Positions 1 through 9,846 of a DNA stretch of 64,000 nt are shown in pieces. Under the pieces are notes generated by a model, which saw nothing but the letters and a program-made list of their open reading frames with translations, ran no database searches and was not told the DNA's origin. Every line of letters begins with the position of its first letter. Position 1 is the first letter of the stretch. A program made the translations under genes and the position numbers. The DNA is taken from contig JAHIND010000008.1 in NCBI GenBank assembly GCA_018896025.1, positions 124,001 through 188,000 on the forward strand, read 5' to 3'. The DNA is from Pseudomonadota bacterium (GTDB lineage Bacteria > Desulfobacterota > Desulfarculia > Desulfarculales > Desulfarculaceae).

Positions 1-335
1 GCAAATTCGACCTGGAGATAAACATCCTCAGGGCGAGGGTGGTGCCCAGGGAAAGCGGCCGCATCGTCATGGAGCTCAAGGGCTCCTCCAAGAACGTCAA
101 GGCCGGCCTGGAATATCTGGACGAGCAGGGCGTGCAGGTGGACCCCATGGTCCAGGAGATGCGCCACTACGGCGAGAAATGCGTGCAGTGCACCGCCTGC
201 ACGGCGGTGTGCCCCACCGACGCCCTGACCGTGGAGCCGGTGACCCGGGAGATCATCTTCGAGCCCTCCCACTGCATAATGTGCGAGTCGTGCATTGCCG
301 CCTGTTCCTACGGGGCCATGGAAAGCCAGTTTTAG
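1..335 (+). CDS. NIL domain / 4Fe-4S ferredoxin protein (5' truncated)
   Basis: The reading frame is open from base 3, so the true start lies before the window. The visible N-terminal part resembles the end of a NIL domain (the ACT-like domain of methionine transporter ATPases), with the segment around VVPRESGRIVMEL. After a linker come two cysteine clusters, CVQCTACTAVCP and CIMCESCIAACS, which would bind two [4Fe-4S] clusters. NIL-ferredoxin fusions of this kind are known from sulfate reducers and archaea and are usually linked to sulfur or methionine metabolism. The product is probably a cytoplasmic electron carrier or accessory protein. It ends with TAG at 333-335, 48 bases before the next likely start. 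Confidence 0.85.
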   Translation, partial: KFDLEINILRARVVPRESGRIVMELKGSSKNVKAGLEYLDEQGVQVDPMVQEMRHYGEKCVQCTACTAVCPTDALTVEPVTREIIFEPSHCIMCESCIAACSYGAMESQF

Positions 336-383
336 CAACTGGTGTTGCTTGACCCGGGCGGCGCGCGCGCCGCACAATGCCCC

Positions 384-3300
384 ATGACCTTGGGACGCCA
401 CATACCTCCCCGGCGCATGGTTCTGGCCGCGCTATTGCTGCTGGGCCTGGCCTTGCGCCTGTGGGGCCTGGACTGGGAAGCCCCCGCCACCGGCCAGGGC
501 GGCCCGGAGCAATGGGGATGGCGGGTAATTGCCGCCCTGTCTTGGTCCTCGCCGGTCTACCCCGGCCTGATCACCCAGGCCTTTTTCTCCCTGGCCGCCC
601 TGCTGCAAGGGGCGGTAACCCTGATCACCGGCGGCCTGGCCCTGTTGATGGGCCAGGCCCGCTTCGTGGGCGAATGGGCCATGGACCCCCGCGTGGCCGG
701 GCGTCTGTGCGCCGCCCTGCTGGGGGCGGGGCAAATCCCCCTGGCCTATCTATTAGGCCGCCGCTGCTTCGACAGCGTGGCCACCGGCCTGCTGGCTGCC
801 GCCGTGGTGGCGGTGAGCCCCCTGCTGGTGGTGCAGAGCCACTATCTCTCCCTGGAAACTCCTCTGGGCTTTTTGGCCCTTCTTACCGCCCTGTTGGCCT
901 GGCAGACCATGGAAAACCCCCGCAAGGGCGGCATGGCCGGCCTGGGCCTGGTGTTGGGCCTGGCGGCGACCACCTCGGTGCTGGGCCTGCTCCTGTGGCC
1001 GGTGGGCCTGGCCGCCTGGCTGGCCGCCGGGCGCGACGCCAAGGTGACGGCCTCGCGGCGCTGGCTGCTTTGGCCCCTGTGTCTGGCCGGTGGTTTGGTC
1101 CTGGGTCTGGGCCTGGGCGCGCCGGGCCTTTGGTGGCCGCATGCAGCGAACAGCTTCTGGGACATCTCCAGCCTGGGCGTACTGTGGCCCGCCGGGGCCG
1201 ACTGGCAAACCCTGATCCGGGAGCGCCTGCTCCGGGAAAGCCGCGTCTTGCTGGGGTGGGAGGGTTTGGAGATCGCCGCCCTGTGGCTGCTGGGTCTGGC
1301 CATCCTGCTCAGTAAAAAGCAGGGACGCCGCCTGGTGGTGGCCCTGGCCCCGGCCCTTTTGGCCCTGCTGGGCCTGTCTTGGCCCGGCACCAGCGGCCAG
1401 GGCTGGCTGGCCCTGTGGCTGCCTTTGGCGCTGGTCACCGCGGTGTGGCCCCTGGTCCTGCTCTGCCGCCGCCTGCCGTCCTACGCCTGGCAGGTGGCCG
1501 CGGTGGGGGTGCTGCTCTTCGCCATCGCCCTGGGCGGAGCCTGGCGCTCCTCCGGGGTGGGCTATCTGTTTTGGCAGGAAGGCACCGTGGCCTCGGCCCG
1601 CTTTTGGCTGGAGGCCAACCTGCCCTCCGGCGCGCCGCTGCTGAGCGGCCCCGGCGCGCCCCTGGACATCTTCCCCGGCGCGCGCCTTTGGCGGCCCGGC
1701 CAGGACGCGGCCGGGGCCTATCTGGTGCTGGACCCCCAAGAGGCCCGCGCGGCCAGGGGCGACGACCGCCTGGCCGAGGAGCTGGCCGCCCGGCAGCCCC
1801 TGCAACTGTTTGACCTCAAAAGCGCCTGGAGCCGGGGCCCCTGGGGCCTGGGCGGGTCGCCCCCGGCCCTGCTCAACCCCAGCCTGACGGTTTACGCCCC
1901 CACTGCGCGCGGCGGCATCAAGGAGCCCCTGGCCCTGGACCGCCCTCCGGTGGGGGCCCCGCGCCCCTATGGCCTGGTCTATCAGGCCGGCACGGCCTAC
2001 AGCCGCGACGACGCGGTGATGCTGGTGCCTCCCGGCGGCCGGGCGGTGCGAGTGCTGCGCCGCATGGGCGGAGCCCCGCCGGTGGGTCTGCGCCTGCGCA
2101 ACCTGGGGGCCGGGCTGCTCAAGGCCAAGCTTACCCAGGGGCCCTGGCACCGGCAAAACCTGACCCTGTACCCCGGCCAGCAGATGGACCTGGCCCTGGC
2201 GGTGCGGGGCTGGCCTCCGGTGGTGGACGGCCTGTACCCGGTTAAGCTGAGGCTGGAGGACAAGGGCATCATGTGGGCCCGCCTGTTGTCCGACCCCTTG
2301 CTCCTGGGCAAGCTGGACATGGAGGCCGGGCGCTGGGGCCGGGCCCAGGAGTGGCTGAAGCTGGCGTCCCAAAAGCACGAGGGCTTCGAGGTCATGAGCA
2401 TGCTGGCCGGGGCCCTGGCCCGCCAGAACAAGCTCAAGGAGGCCTCCCTGGCCTTGTTCCATCTGGATTTCATGTCCCCGGATCGCTACATTTCCCTGGC
2501 CCAGGGAGAGCGGGACCAGGCCTGGCGCAAAAGCCTGGCCGAGCTTACCGGCTACGACCTGGAGCTTCTGGAGCGGGCCACCTCCCTGGACTACGAGATT
2601 CTGGGGGCGCTCTACCTGGGCGACGACCGGCCGGTGAGCCTGCAAGGCAAGGGCTTCACCGGCAGCCTGCGCCGCTCGCCCAAGGGCGATGGCCTGATGC
2701 TAAACTTGTGGCTCAAGACACCCTGGCCCCAGGGGCAGTGGAAAGCGGTGGTCAAGATGCGCGGCCAGGACCAGAGCGCTCCGGATCATATCTTGGGCCA
2801 GGCCGAGCTGAGGGCCATGGGCCCCCAGGGCAGCCGCCTAGTGGCCCATGAGGTTATAACCAGGGATAGCCTGGCGGGCGGCGGCCTGGAAATGCCCTTC
2901 CGCCTGGCCGAGGACGGCAATCGCCTGGAACTGCGTCTTAACCTGGCCCAGGACGCCGGGCTCAGCCTGGAGGGCCTCAGGGTGGGCGCGGACATACAGG
3001 CCCACATGCGCCGCATACTGCTGTGGTACTACGATGCCCGAGGCCTGGTGGCCCTGGGGGCGGGGCAGCACCAGGAGGCGGTGGAGGCCTTCCAGGCGCT
3101 TCTGGAGCTGTCTCCCGGCTACCGCGCCGCCTATCTGCCCCTGGCCCGCTCCCTATTGGAGATCGGCAAGCTGGACCAGGCTACCCAGGTGACCAACCTG
3201 GCCGAGGAGGCCTACCATTCCTTCCCAGACCGTCTGGCCCTGGTAGGCGCCCTGTACAAGGACCTGCGCCACAAGGAGGCCCTGGCCAGAGTGGAAAAAC

Positions 3301-3752
3301 GTTTGGGGCACTTGCGGCCCTCGCTCAAGCGGGTCAGCCGCTTTGACGACGGCATTAGCCTGTTGGGCTACGACCTGCCCAAGAACAAGGTGACGCCCGG
3401 CGGCAAGCTGGAGGTGAACCTGTACTGGCGGGCCTGGCAGGCGGTGCCGGTGGACTACACCATCTTCGTGCACCTGGTGGGGCCGGGCGGGGTGCTCAAC
3501 TACGACCACCGCCTGGAGCGGGGCAGCCGCTCCATGACCACCCTGCGCGCCGGTCAGGTGGTGCGCGAAGACCTGAGCCTGACCATACCTCCCGGCACGC
3601 AGCCGGGGGCCTACACCCTCACCGTGGGCTTGTGGGACCCGGCGGTGGCCAGCGAGGCCCTGCCGGTTATCGAGGGGGAGGACGCGGGACGCCGCCACCT
3701 GGAGGTGAGCAAGATCGAGGTGACCGCGCCGGAAGCTACTCCGAAGAAGTGA
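384..3752 (+). CDS. Giant GT-C-type membrane protein with TPR and C-terminal beta-sandwich, catalytic acids replaced
   Basis: A 1122-residue protein. I prefer the ATG at 384; the same frame could start at GTG 342, and neither has a clear ribosome binding site. The first 400 residues form many hydrophobic segments of the GT39/ArnT-like GT-C fold. The rest is soluble: TPR-like helices near 640-690 and 885-935, a middle beta domain, and a final beta-sandwich near 990-1100. It is a clear paralogue of the protein at 41927-44923, sharing LRLWGLDW, a PLLVV.SHYL segment and SDPLLLG. Where the paralogue has HPDEW in the first loop, this one has GPEQW, so the Asp-Glu pair typical of GT-C enzymes is missing. 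Its 3' end overlaps the convergent next gene by 17 bases. Confidence 0.8.
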   Translation: MTLGRHIPPRRMVLAALLLLGLALRLWGLDWEAPATGQGGPEQWGWRVIAALSWSSPVYPGLITQAFFSLAALLQGAVTLITGGLALLMGQARFVGEWAMDPRVAGRLCAALLGAGQIPLAYLLGRRCFDSVATGLLAAAVVAVSPLLVVQSHYLSLETPLGFLALLTALLAWQTMENPRKGGMAGLGLVLGLAATTSVLGLLLWPVGLAAWLAAGRDAKVTASRRWLLWPLCLAGGLVLGLGLGAPGLWWPHAANSFWDISSLGVLWPAGADWQTLIRERLLRESRVLLGWEGLEIAALWLLGLAILLSKKQGRRLVVALAPALLALLGLSWPGTSGQGWLALWLPLALVTAVWPLVLLCRRLPSYAWQVAAVGVLLFAIALGGAWRSSGVGYLFWQEGTVASARFWLEANLPSGAPLLSGPGAPLDIFPGARLWRPGQDAAGAYLVLDPQEARAARGDDRLAEELAARQPLQLFDLKSAWSRGPWGLGGSPPALLNPSLTVYAPTARGGIKEPLALDRPPVGAPRPYGLVYQAGTAYSRDDAVMLVPPGGRAVRVLRRMGGAPPVGLRLRNLGAGLLKAKLTQGPWHRQNLTLYPGQQMDLALAVRGWPPVVDGLYPVKLRLEDKGIMWARLLSDPLLLGKLDMEAGRWGRAQEWLKLASQKHEGFEVMSMLAGALARQNKLKEASLALFHLDFMSPDRYISLAQGERDQAWRKSLAELTGYDLELLERATSLDYEILGALYLGDDRPVSLQGKGFTGSLRRSPKGDGLMLNLWLKTPWPQGQWKAVVKMRGQDQSAPDHILGQAELRAMGPQGSRLVAHEVITRDSLAGGGLEMPFRLAEDGNRLELRLNLAQDAGLSLEGLRVGADIQAHMRRILLWYYDARGLVALGAGQHQEAVEAFQALLELSPGYRAAYLPLARSLLEIGKLDQATQVTNLAEEAYHSFPDRLALVGALYKDLRHKEALARVEKRLGHLRPSLKRVSRFDDGISLLGYDLPKNKVTPGGKLEVNLYWRAWQAVPVDYTIFVHLVGPGGVLNYDHRLERGSRSMTTLRAGQVVREDLSLTIPPGTQPGAYTLTVGLWDPAVASEALPVIEGEDAGRRHLEVSKIEVTAPEATPKK

Positions 3753-6700
3753 CCGAGGCTCCGGCCACCCGCAACTCGCCGCCCTGGGCATAGCGCACCC
3801 TGAGACCCAGCTCGCAGCGCCGCTTCAACTCAAAGGAAAGCTCGATGTCCCGGTAGCCGCTTCCCAGGTCGCGGCCATGCACCTGGGCCGTGGCCAGGGG
3901 CAGGCGTCCCAGGTCGGTGGCCACCGCCACCTGGGCCAGCAAGGCGTCCGGCGGAGTGCCCTCGGGGGCGGCCAGGCGAAAGCGGGCCACGTAGCGCCCC
4001 GGCGGGTAGGTCTGCTGGGGGCCGTGCATCAGGTACAGGGGCGGGGTCCAGGCCGGCCGGGCCCGCACCGCCAGGCCGGTGGGGGCCTGAGGGTCGGCCA
4101 CCAGCTCGCCGGTTTGCCGCCACAGGCGGCTGGCCGGGTAATAGGCCTGGGGTTGCTCCATGCCCGCGAAATTGATCATGGCCGCGTCCAGGGCGAGGTC
4201 GGCCTGGCCGTTGAACCACACCCGAAGCTCCAGGGGAACCAGGCCACCCAGGGTGAAGGGCAAGGCTACGTCGTGCCAGGCCTGGTCATCGGGCAACAAA
4301 GCGGGGCTCAACTCCAGGGAGGCCAGCGTCTTGCCGCTGCGCTTGTCCACCGCCTCCACCCGGCCGGGAAGGCCGCCGGGCCCGCGCCGCAGGCGCAAAC
4401 GGGCCACATAGCTCCCCGGTGGCAGGGGCCGTCCGGGGCCCTTGGCCAGCCAGCCGGGAGGGTCGCTGCCCGCCTTGGCCTGGGCCACGTTGCCCGCCGG
4501 GCGTTTGAGACGCGGACCCAGGGGGCCGCCCCAGCGCGCGGCCTCCTCGAACAGCAGCCCCCAGCCCGAGGCGTTGTTGTCCTCAACCAGTCGTCCGGTG
4601 TTGCCGGGCAGCCAGGAGGCGTCCCACCAACTGGTCACCGGCGAGACCTGGGCCAGGGCCTGGGCGGGTTCGAGCGTGGTGTCGCGCGGCCTCAGTAGCC
4701 ACACGTTGCCTGCCTGCAACTCGGCCTGGAAGCGTCCCCCGGCCACCAGCCGCCTGCGGGCCAGCTCTGGCGGGAAGGGGCACACCTTGCGGGTGTAGAC
4801 CTCCTCGTCCTCGTAAAAGGCCACCAGGCCCACCTTGAGGCGTTTGAGAGTGTCCCAGGCTTGGGGCGTCACCAGGCCGAAGTCCAGGGAGTACAGGGGC
4901 CGGAACACCTGGTCCACGTAGGCCTGGGGCACCTGGGGCGAGTAGCCGTTGACCATGATCGCCCTGGTCTGGGAGATCAGTAGCTCGTACACCGAGGACT
5001 GGTGGGAGTCCCCCGGCCATATGGGCAGGCCCAGCAGGCGCTGGTCCGCCTTGGGGCCGGTGGGCAGCTTGTCCTTGACCGCCGTGGCCAGGGGGCCGGG
5101 CGGAGGCATGAGGCACAGGCCGGGATCGCGGGCAGGCCAGAAGTCCCAGGCCACGCCTAGGCTCACCGCCAGGGCCAGCACCACCGTGGCCACCCGTCCG
5201 CCGCCCCAGGCCTTGGCCAGCTCCTTGAGGGTCCAGCCGCCCAACAGGCCCAGGAACAGCACCGCGAAGATCACCAAGCGTCCCGGCACCCTGGGGTAGT
5301 TGAAAAAGGGCATGTACTGATAGAGCCAGTTGTACAGCGGCATCTGGGGCAGGTTGGGCCCCAGGCACAGCAGGGCGGCCAGCAGCCCCAGCACCGCCCA
5401 CAGCGCCGCCGGGGCGCGCAGGTCCTGGTCCCGGCGGCCCAGGGCCAGGAGCAGCAAGCCCGCTCCGGCCAGCACCAGGGTGACCAGGCCCAGATAGACC
5501 ACCTGCTCCGAATGGGCCGGGCTGAGGCGGAAGAGGTCGGCCAGGTTCGGGGCGAACAGCTTCACCTCGCCCAGGCTGCGCCCCTGGCTGGCGATGCTGG
5601 CGTCGAGCACCCGCGCTTTTTGCACCATCATGGCCGCCGCGCCCAGACCCCAGCCGATGCCCAGGGCGATGAGCGGCGGCCAGGTGCCCTGGGGGAAGCC
5701 GGGCCGGCGCCGGGCCCTCCACAAGGCGGGCAGGGAGCGCCAAGCCCCCCACAGCAGCAGGGCGGCGACGAGCGCTTTGCCCAGGTGGGGAACGTCCAGC
5801 CAGTACTGCACCGCGTACAAGGGGCTGAGCAGCAGGGGAGCCAGGCCACGGGCCAGGTAATCACGCGAACCAGCGATGCCCAGGGAGGTGAGTCGGGCGG
5901 CCAGCTCGGCCAGCACCAGCCACAGGCACATCAGCAGCACCAGGCCCAGCCCCAGACTCACCGCCAGGGCCATGCCCCCGCCCAGGGCCGCCTCGCCCCG
6001 CCCGGCGGCCAGGTGCAGGCTGAGCCCCAGGGCCAGCCCCGCCCCGGCCACCCACCAGGCCGAGGCCGCGCCGCCCGCTTGGGGCGCATCGCCGGGCTCC
6101 GCTGGGGCGGTGAGGGTGAGCAGGCGCAGGGGCACATACAGGCCCATTAGCAGGGTGGTGTAGAAAAGCAGATGCCCTTCCATGAGCCCCACGGCCATGA
6201 GCAGCAGGCCGCCCAAGGCTCCCCACCAGGCCGAACCCCTGGCCCAGCCTTTTTCCAGGCACCACAGGGTGGCGGGCAGCATGAAGGCGATGAAACCGTA
6301 GAGGTGGCCGGAAAGGGCCTGGGAGGCGCGGAAGGGCAGCAGGGCGTAGATCAGGGCCACGGGCAGGGCGGCAAGGGAAGACCCCAGCATGCGCCGGGCC
6401 AGGGCGAAGGCGGCCAGCCCGGCCAGTAGATAGGTTAAGAGCACCACCGCGTTGTAGGCCGGCAGCGCGCCCAGAGGTTTGAGCGCCAGGTAGAACAGGC
6501 TGAAGGGGAAGTTAGCGTACAGGGCGATGCCCTGGGGGTGCAGGAAGGTATTGAACTCGTAGGGGTTGCTGGGGAAGCTGCTGGGGCCGGTCACGTTGTC
6601 GGTGAACAGCCAGGACCAATAATAGAACTGCAAGTGGTCGCCGGGCATCTGGGGCACCAGCTCCCAGCCCGGCGAGGGGTGGTACACGTAGGGGATGGAT

Positions 6701-6825
6701 TGGTTCCAGTGGGCGGCCAGGGGCCAGGTGTGGGCCAGGGTCAACAGGGCCAACAGCACCGCCACGGCCAACCCGGCGGGCCAGGCGCGACGGGGAGCCG
6801 CCTGCTCTCTGGGCTCGCCGCTCAT
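3736..6825 (-). CDS. Large polytopic membrane protein (GT-C/YfhO-like) with C-terminal beta domains
   Basis: A 1029-residue protein with an N-terminal transmembrane helix, then roughly a dozen hydrophobic segments up to about residue 560. The C-terminal half is soluble and contains two similar beta-sandwich-like units marked by LPPGSYVARLRLR and YPPGRYVARFRLA. This layout resembles GT-C or YfhO-type surface-glycan proteins, but I see no family-defining catalytic motif, so the function is open. The ATG at 6825 overlaps the stop of the upstream gene in an ATGA, which implies coupled translation in the operon running from 9712 down to 3736. Its last 17 bases overlap the 3' end of the convergent gene 384-3752. 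Confidence 0.75.
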   Translation of the reverse strand: MSGEPREQAAPRRAWPAGLAVAVLLALLTLAHTWPLAAHWNQSIPYVYHPSPGWELVPQMPGDHLQFYYWSWLFTDNVTGPSSFPSNPYEFNTFLHPQGIALYANFPFSLFYLALKPLGALPAYNAVVLLTYLLAGLAAFALARRMLGSSLAALPVALIYALLPFRASQALSGHLYGFIAFMLPATLWCLEKGWARGSAWWGALGGLLLMAVGLMEGHLLFYTTLLMGLYVPLRLLTLTAPAEPGDAPQAGGAASAWWVAGAGLALGLSLHLAAGRGEAALGGGMALAVSLGLGLVLLMCLWLVLAELAARLTSLGIAGSRDYLARGLAPLLLSPLYAVQYWLDVPHLGKALVAALLLWGAWRSLPALWRARRRPGFPQGTWPPLIALGIGWGLGAAAMMVQKARVLDASIASQGRSLGEVKLFAPNLADLFRLSPAHSEQVVYLGLVTLVLAGAGLLLLALGRRDQDLRAPAALWAVLGLLAALLCLGPNLPQMPLYNWLYQYMPFFNYPRVPGRLVIFAVLFLGLLGGWTLKELAKAWGGGRVATVVLALAVSLGVAWDFWPARDPGLCLMPPPGPLATAVKDKLPTGPKADQRLLGLPIWPGDSHQSSVYELLISQTRAIMVNGYSPQVPQAYVDQVFRPLYSLDFGLVTPQAWDTLKRLKVGLVAFYEDEEVYTRKVCPFPPELARRRLVAGGRFQAELQAGNVWLLRPRDTTLEPAQALAQVSPVTSWWDASWLPGNTGRLVEDNNASGWGLLFEEAARWGGPLGPRLKRPAGNVAQAKAGSDPPGWLAKGPGRPLPPGSYVARLRLRRGPGGLPGRVEAVDKRSGKTLASLELSPALLPDDQAWHDVALPFTLGGLVPLELRVWFNGQADLALDAAMINFAGMEQPQAYYPASRLWRQTGELVADPQAPTGLAVRARPAWTPPLYLMHGPQQTYPPGRYVARFRLAAPEGTPPDALLAQVAVATDLGRLPLATAQVHGRDLGSGYRDIELSFELKRRCELGLRVRYAQGGELRVAGASVTSSE

Positions 6826-9251
6826 GGCTCCAGCCGGGTGATGTTCATGGCCCGCACCCTAAGGGGGGCCAGGCCGGTGGACCCCACCCGGAACTCCAGG
6901 TTGGTGGCCCAGCGCTTCAGCTCGAACTCCAGGCCCACCGGCTGGGAAAGCTCCTCGCCGGTCAGCTTGCGGCTCATGAGGGTGCTCTGGCCCTTGTTTT
7001 CACTGAGGTCCAGCCAGCCCACCTGCTCCGGACCGGCGTAGGGGCTGCTCAAAACGGCGGTGGCCCGATAGCGCCCCGGCGGCAGGGCCAGGTATTGCCC
7101 CCACACGAACAGGCCGGGCTTGCCCCCGGCGGAGATGTCCAGGGCCTGGGGATCGTCCGGAGCGGTCTTGGCCGCGCCGTGCTGATAGCGGGCCGGGGGC
7201 AGGGGCAGTTCCATGAGGGCCTTGGGCTCCACGCCGTCAGTGCCCACGCGCCACACCGCCCCGCCTCGGGGCAGGTCGGAGAGCCGGTTCCACAGCACCA
7301 CCCGCTGGGCCGGGTTGCGGTAGTTGAGCACCCCCGCCCCGATGCGGTCGGCGGCCACCCCGGCTCCGGCCACCAGAAGCAGGGCCAGCAGCATGCCCAC
7401 CAAGGAGCGGCCGGGGCCGAAACGCTGGTTGCCCAGGTTCATGGCCACCAGGGCCACAAAGGCCAAAAGCATCCAGATGCGCGCCAGGTCGGCGTTCACC
7501 TTGGGGACCTTGTAGTTGAAGATGAAGGCGGGCAACAGGTTGTCGATGAGCGGGAACTGCAAGCCGCTTCCCAGCACCACCTTGTGGCCGTACACCGCCG
7601 AAGGGTAGTGCATCACCCAGAACGAGGCGGCCAGGCTCAGCGCGCCCAACACCACCACGAAAAGCATATAGCGCGGCGGGCCCCAATGGGCGCCGGCGGC
7701 CAGGCCTACGGCCAGGAACGGCACCGCGGCCACCAGATAGCGCGAGGGCGGGTTGATGCCCCCGAACCAATCGGCGAACAGCCCGGCCACCACGTACACC
7801 GCCCCGGCCATGGCCAGGCACCAGAAGCCATCGCTGAAGCGCCGCCGCACCAGCCAGAAAAGCCCGGCCAGGGCGGCCAGCCAGATGGCTCCGTAGGTGA
7901 GCATGCCTTCCCCGGCGTCTACCCAGATGCCGCTGAGCCCCTCCCAGAAGCCGCGCGGGTTTAGGTAGGCTCCCTGGGCGTGGATCTCCTGGCCGGGAAA
8001 GGGCTTGCCGTAGAGCCACATGAAATAAGTGACCAGCAGCCAGGCCGAGACCAGGCAGGGCAGGGCGAAGGCGGCCAGGCCCTTGAGCGAGCGCCAGTGC
8101 ATGCGGGCCAGGAAGTAGGCCCCCAGCACCAGGCACAGCACCGCGAAGCGCTCGTGGAACCAGGGCAGGTAGGCGGTGAACAGGCCCGCCAAAAACAGCA
8201 GGCCCCACTGCCCTTGCTCGGCCGAGCGCATCAGGCGGAAGGCGCTGACCGCGAAGGCGGCGGCGGCTATCTCGGGGAAGGCCAGGTTGGAGTAGATGAG
8301 GCCGGGCATGGCCAAAGCCGCGCCCGCCGCGCCCAGCAGGGCCGGGCCCTCGCGCCGGGTGAACAGCCGCCCCAGCCAGAACACCTCGGTGACCATCCAG
8401 GCGGCCAAGAGCCACAGGCACACCGTGGCGGTCTTGCGCGGCCCCTGGCCCAAATACAGCCCCCAGGCGTAGAAGGGGGCCATCAGGGCGGGCAGGCCGG
8501 GCCGGTGCTTGCTTATCCAGCGGCCGTCCTTGGTCCAGCCGCCGTGGCCGCCGATGACCTTGGCCGGGTCCAGGTAGTAGGAGTTTTCCCTGAGGAATAT
8601 CTCCTCGGCCAGGTCCAGGTCGTGGTCCACGGCCAGGCTGTGGGCGTTGAAAAGGTACTGGGGCTCGTCGCCGCCCATGAACTTGCCCACCTGGTTGCTC
8701 ACCTGGGTGAGCCGCGCCCCCACTCCGGCGAACAGCGCCAGGGCCAGGATGAACACCACCGGGGCCAGCCAGCGGCGTTGTTGCTCCTCGCGCTTGCGGA
8801 TCAGCTCCGGCGCGGCCAGGCGGGTCTGTATGAATACCGCTCCGGCCACGGCCAGGGCGGCCAGGGGCCAGGCCTCCCGGGCCAGGGCCAGGGAAGCCAG
8901 GCTGCCCCCATACAGGGGCGGCAAAAATTCGGCCATAGGCACCAGGAACAGGGCCAGGGAGGGCAGCCAGGCCAGGCCGGCCATGCGGCGGGTGCGCGGA
9001 CCCTCCAAGCCCTGGCGGGCCAGCCAGTTGTGCTGCCAACAGGCGGTCAGTATCTGCACCAGCCACACCGCCAGGCCCACGGATACGGGAAGCCACCAGG
9101 GGGGCCAGTGCCAGATCACCGCGCTGTGGCTTCCCTCCTGGGCGGCCATGACCACCGCCCAGCGGGTGGCGGCCAACAGACCCCAGGCCAGCCCCGCCAC
9201 CCAGACCACCGGATGGCTCAGGCCGCCTGATTTGGACGTAGCGGCGCTCAT
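6822..9251 (-). CDS. GT-C family membrane glycosyltransferase (ArnT/GT39-like)
   Basis: An 809-residue protein. The frame stays open upstream to 9617, but that extension is proline- and arginine-rich antisense-type sequence; the ATG at 9249-9251 overlaps the preceding stop as ATGA and is the sensible start. After several N-terminal helices a loop near residue 200 carries GGDEPQYL, the Asp-Glu and Tyr pattern of GT-C enzymes that use polyprenyl-phosphate sugars. Many membrane segments follow. The last 130 residues form a beta-sandwich containing LPPGRYRATAVL, close to the units in the gene downstream. It probably transfers a sugar on the periplasmic face of the inner membrane; donor and acceptor are unknown. 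Confidence 0.82.
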   Translation of the reverse strand: MSAATSKSGGLSHPVVWVAGLAWGLLAATRWAVVMAAQEGSHSAVIWHWPPWWLPVSVGLAVWLVQILTACWQHNWLARQGLEGPRTRRMAGLAWLPSLALFLVPMAEFLPPLYGGSLASLALAREAWPLAALAVAGAVFIQTRLAAPELIRKREEQQRRWLAPVVFILALALFAGVGARLTQVSNQVGKFMGGDEPQYLFNAHSLAVDHDLDLAEEIFLRENSYYLDPAKVIGGHGGWTKDGRWISKHRPGLPALMAPFYAWGLYLGQGPRKTATVCLWLLAAWMVTEVFWLGRLFTRREGPALLGAAGAALAMPGLIYSNLAFPEIAAAAFAVSAFRLMRSAEQGQWGLLFLAGLFTAYLPWFHERFAVLCLVLGAYFLARMHWRSLKGLAAFALPCLVSAWLLVTYFMWLYGKPFPGQEIHAQGAYLNPRGFWEGLSGIWVDAGEGMLTYGAIWLAALAGLFWLVRRRFSDGFWCLAMAGAVYVVAGLFADWFGGINPPSRYLVAAVPFLAVGLAAGAHWGPPRYMLFVVVLGALSLAASFWVMHYPSAVYGHKVVLGSGLQFPLIDNLLPAFIFNYKVPKVNADLARIWMLLAFVALVAMNLGNQRFGPGRSLVGMLLALLLVAGAGVAADRIGAGVLNYRNPAQRVVLWNRLSDLPRGGAVWRVGTDGVEPKALMELPLPPARYQHGAAKTAPDDPQALDISAGGKPGLFVWGQYLALPPGRYRATAVLSSPYAGPEQVGWLDLSENKGQSTLMSRKLTGEELSQPVGLEFELKRWATNLEFRVGSTGLAPLRVRAMNITRLEP

Positions 9252-9712
9252 CGTGGGGGCAACCCGTAGCGCTCCCGCCAAGGGTCCCAGAGGCGGGTGC
9301 GGGTCATGTCTTTGTAAAGGCGGGGGTTGTCGGCCTGGGCCCGTTTCAGGGCCTGGCGGGCCCGCTGGTCGTCCCCGGCCCGAGCCTCCAGCCAGGCCAG
9401 CTCCAGCCAGAAGAACACCGGGTAGCTGCCCCGGTAGGCCTCCAACTCGGCCCACAGGCCGTCGCGCTGCTCCCGGGAAAGCTCGCCGCCCTGGGCCACG
9501 CTCTTTTGGTGGGCCAGGCCCAGGCGGGGCAACAGGCGGTAATCGGGCCGCCAGTTCGCTTCCACGCGGTGCTGAGCGGCCATGCGCCGTAGCTCGCGCC
9601 CTTGCAAGGTGGGCCACAGCAGGATGACCGCCGCCACCACCACCACAACCGTGATCAGCCAGGGGGGGAGGCCTTGCCGCTGGGGCGTGGGCTGCAGGGA
9701 GGACAAACGCAA
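9248..9712 (-). CDS. Small membrane-anchored TPR-like protein
   Basis: A 154-residue protein with one transmembrane helix near residues 18-36 (around WLITVVVVVAAVILLW) followed by a helical, Ala/Arg/Leu-rich region that looks like one or two TPR units (around WLEARAGDDQRARQALKRAQ). The start is TTG at 9712, supported by an AGGGGAG sequence ten bases upstream. It is the first gene of the minus-strand operon 9712-3736 and overlaps the next gene by four bases. A scaffold or accessory role for the following GT-C proteins is plausible from context only; I recognise no named family. Confidence 0.7.
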   Translation of the reverse strand: MRLSSLQPTPQRQGLPPWLITVVVVVAAVILLWPTLQGRELRRMAAQHRVEANWRPDYRLLPRLGLAHQKSVAQGGELSREQRDGLWAELEAYRGSYPVFFWLELAWLEARAGDDQRARQALKRAQADNPRLYKDMTRTRLWDPWRERYGLPPR

Positions 9713-9846
9713 GCTACTTGGGCTCCCCTAACACCACCCCGTGGACCACAGGCACCGGGGAGGTTGTGTGCGGGTTGGAGGGGCGGGCCCGGTCGGCCCG
9801 GATTGGGTTGCCGTGTATAAGGCCCCGTTAATTGCTGTCTTTTCCT

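Noticed and set aside
753..2645. 630-codon open frame on the minus strand within the first GT-C gene
   Set aside because: Gln/Gly/Pro/His-rich antisense sequence without motifs or a ribosome binding site.
9252..9617. N-terminal extension of the GT-C gene ending at 6822
   Set aside because: The extra 122 residues are Pro/Arg/Gly-rich and overlap another gene; ATG 9251 overlaps the upstream stop as expected for this operon.
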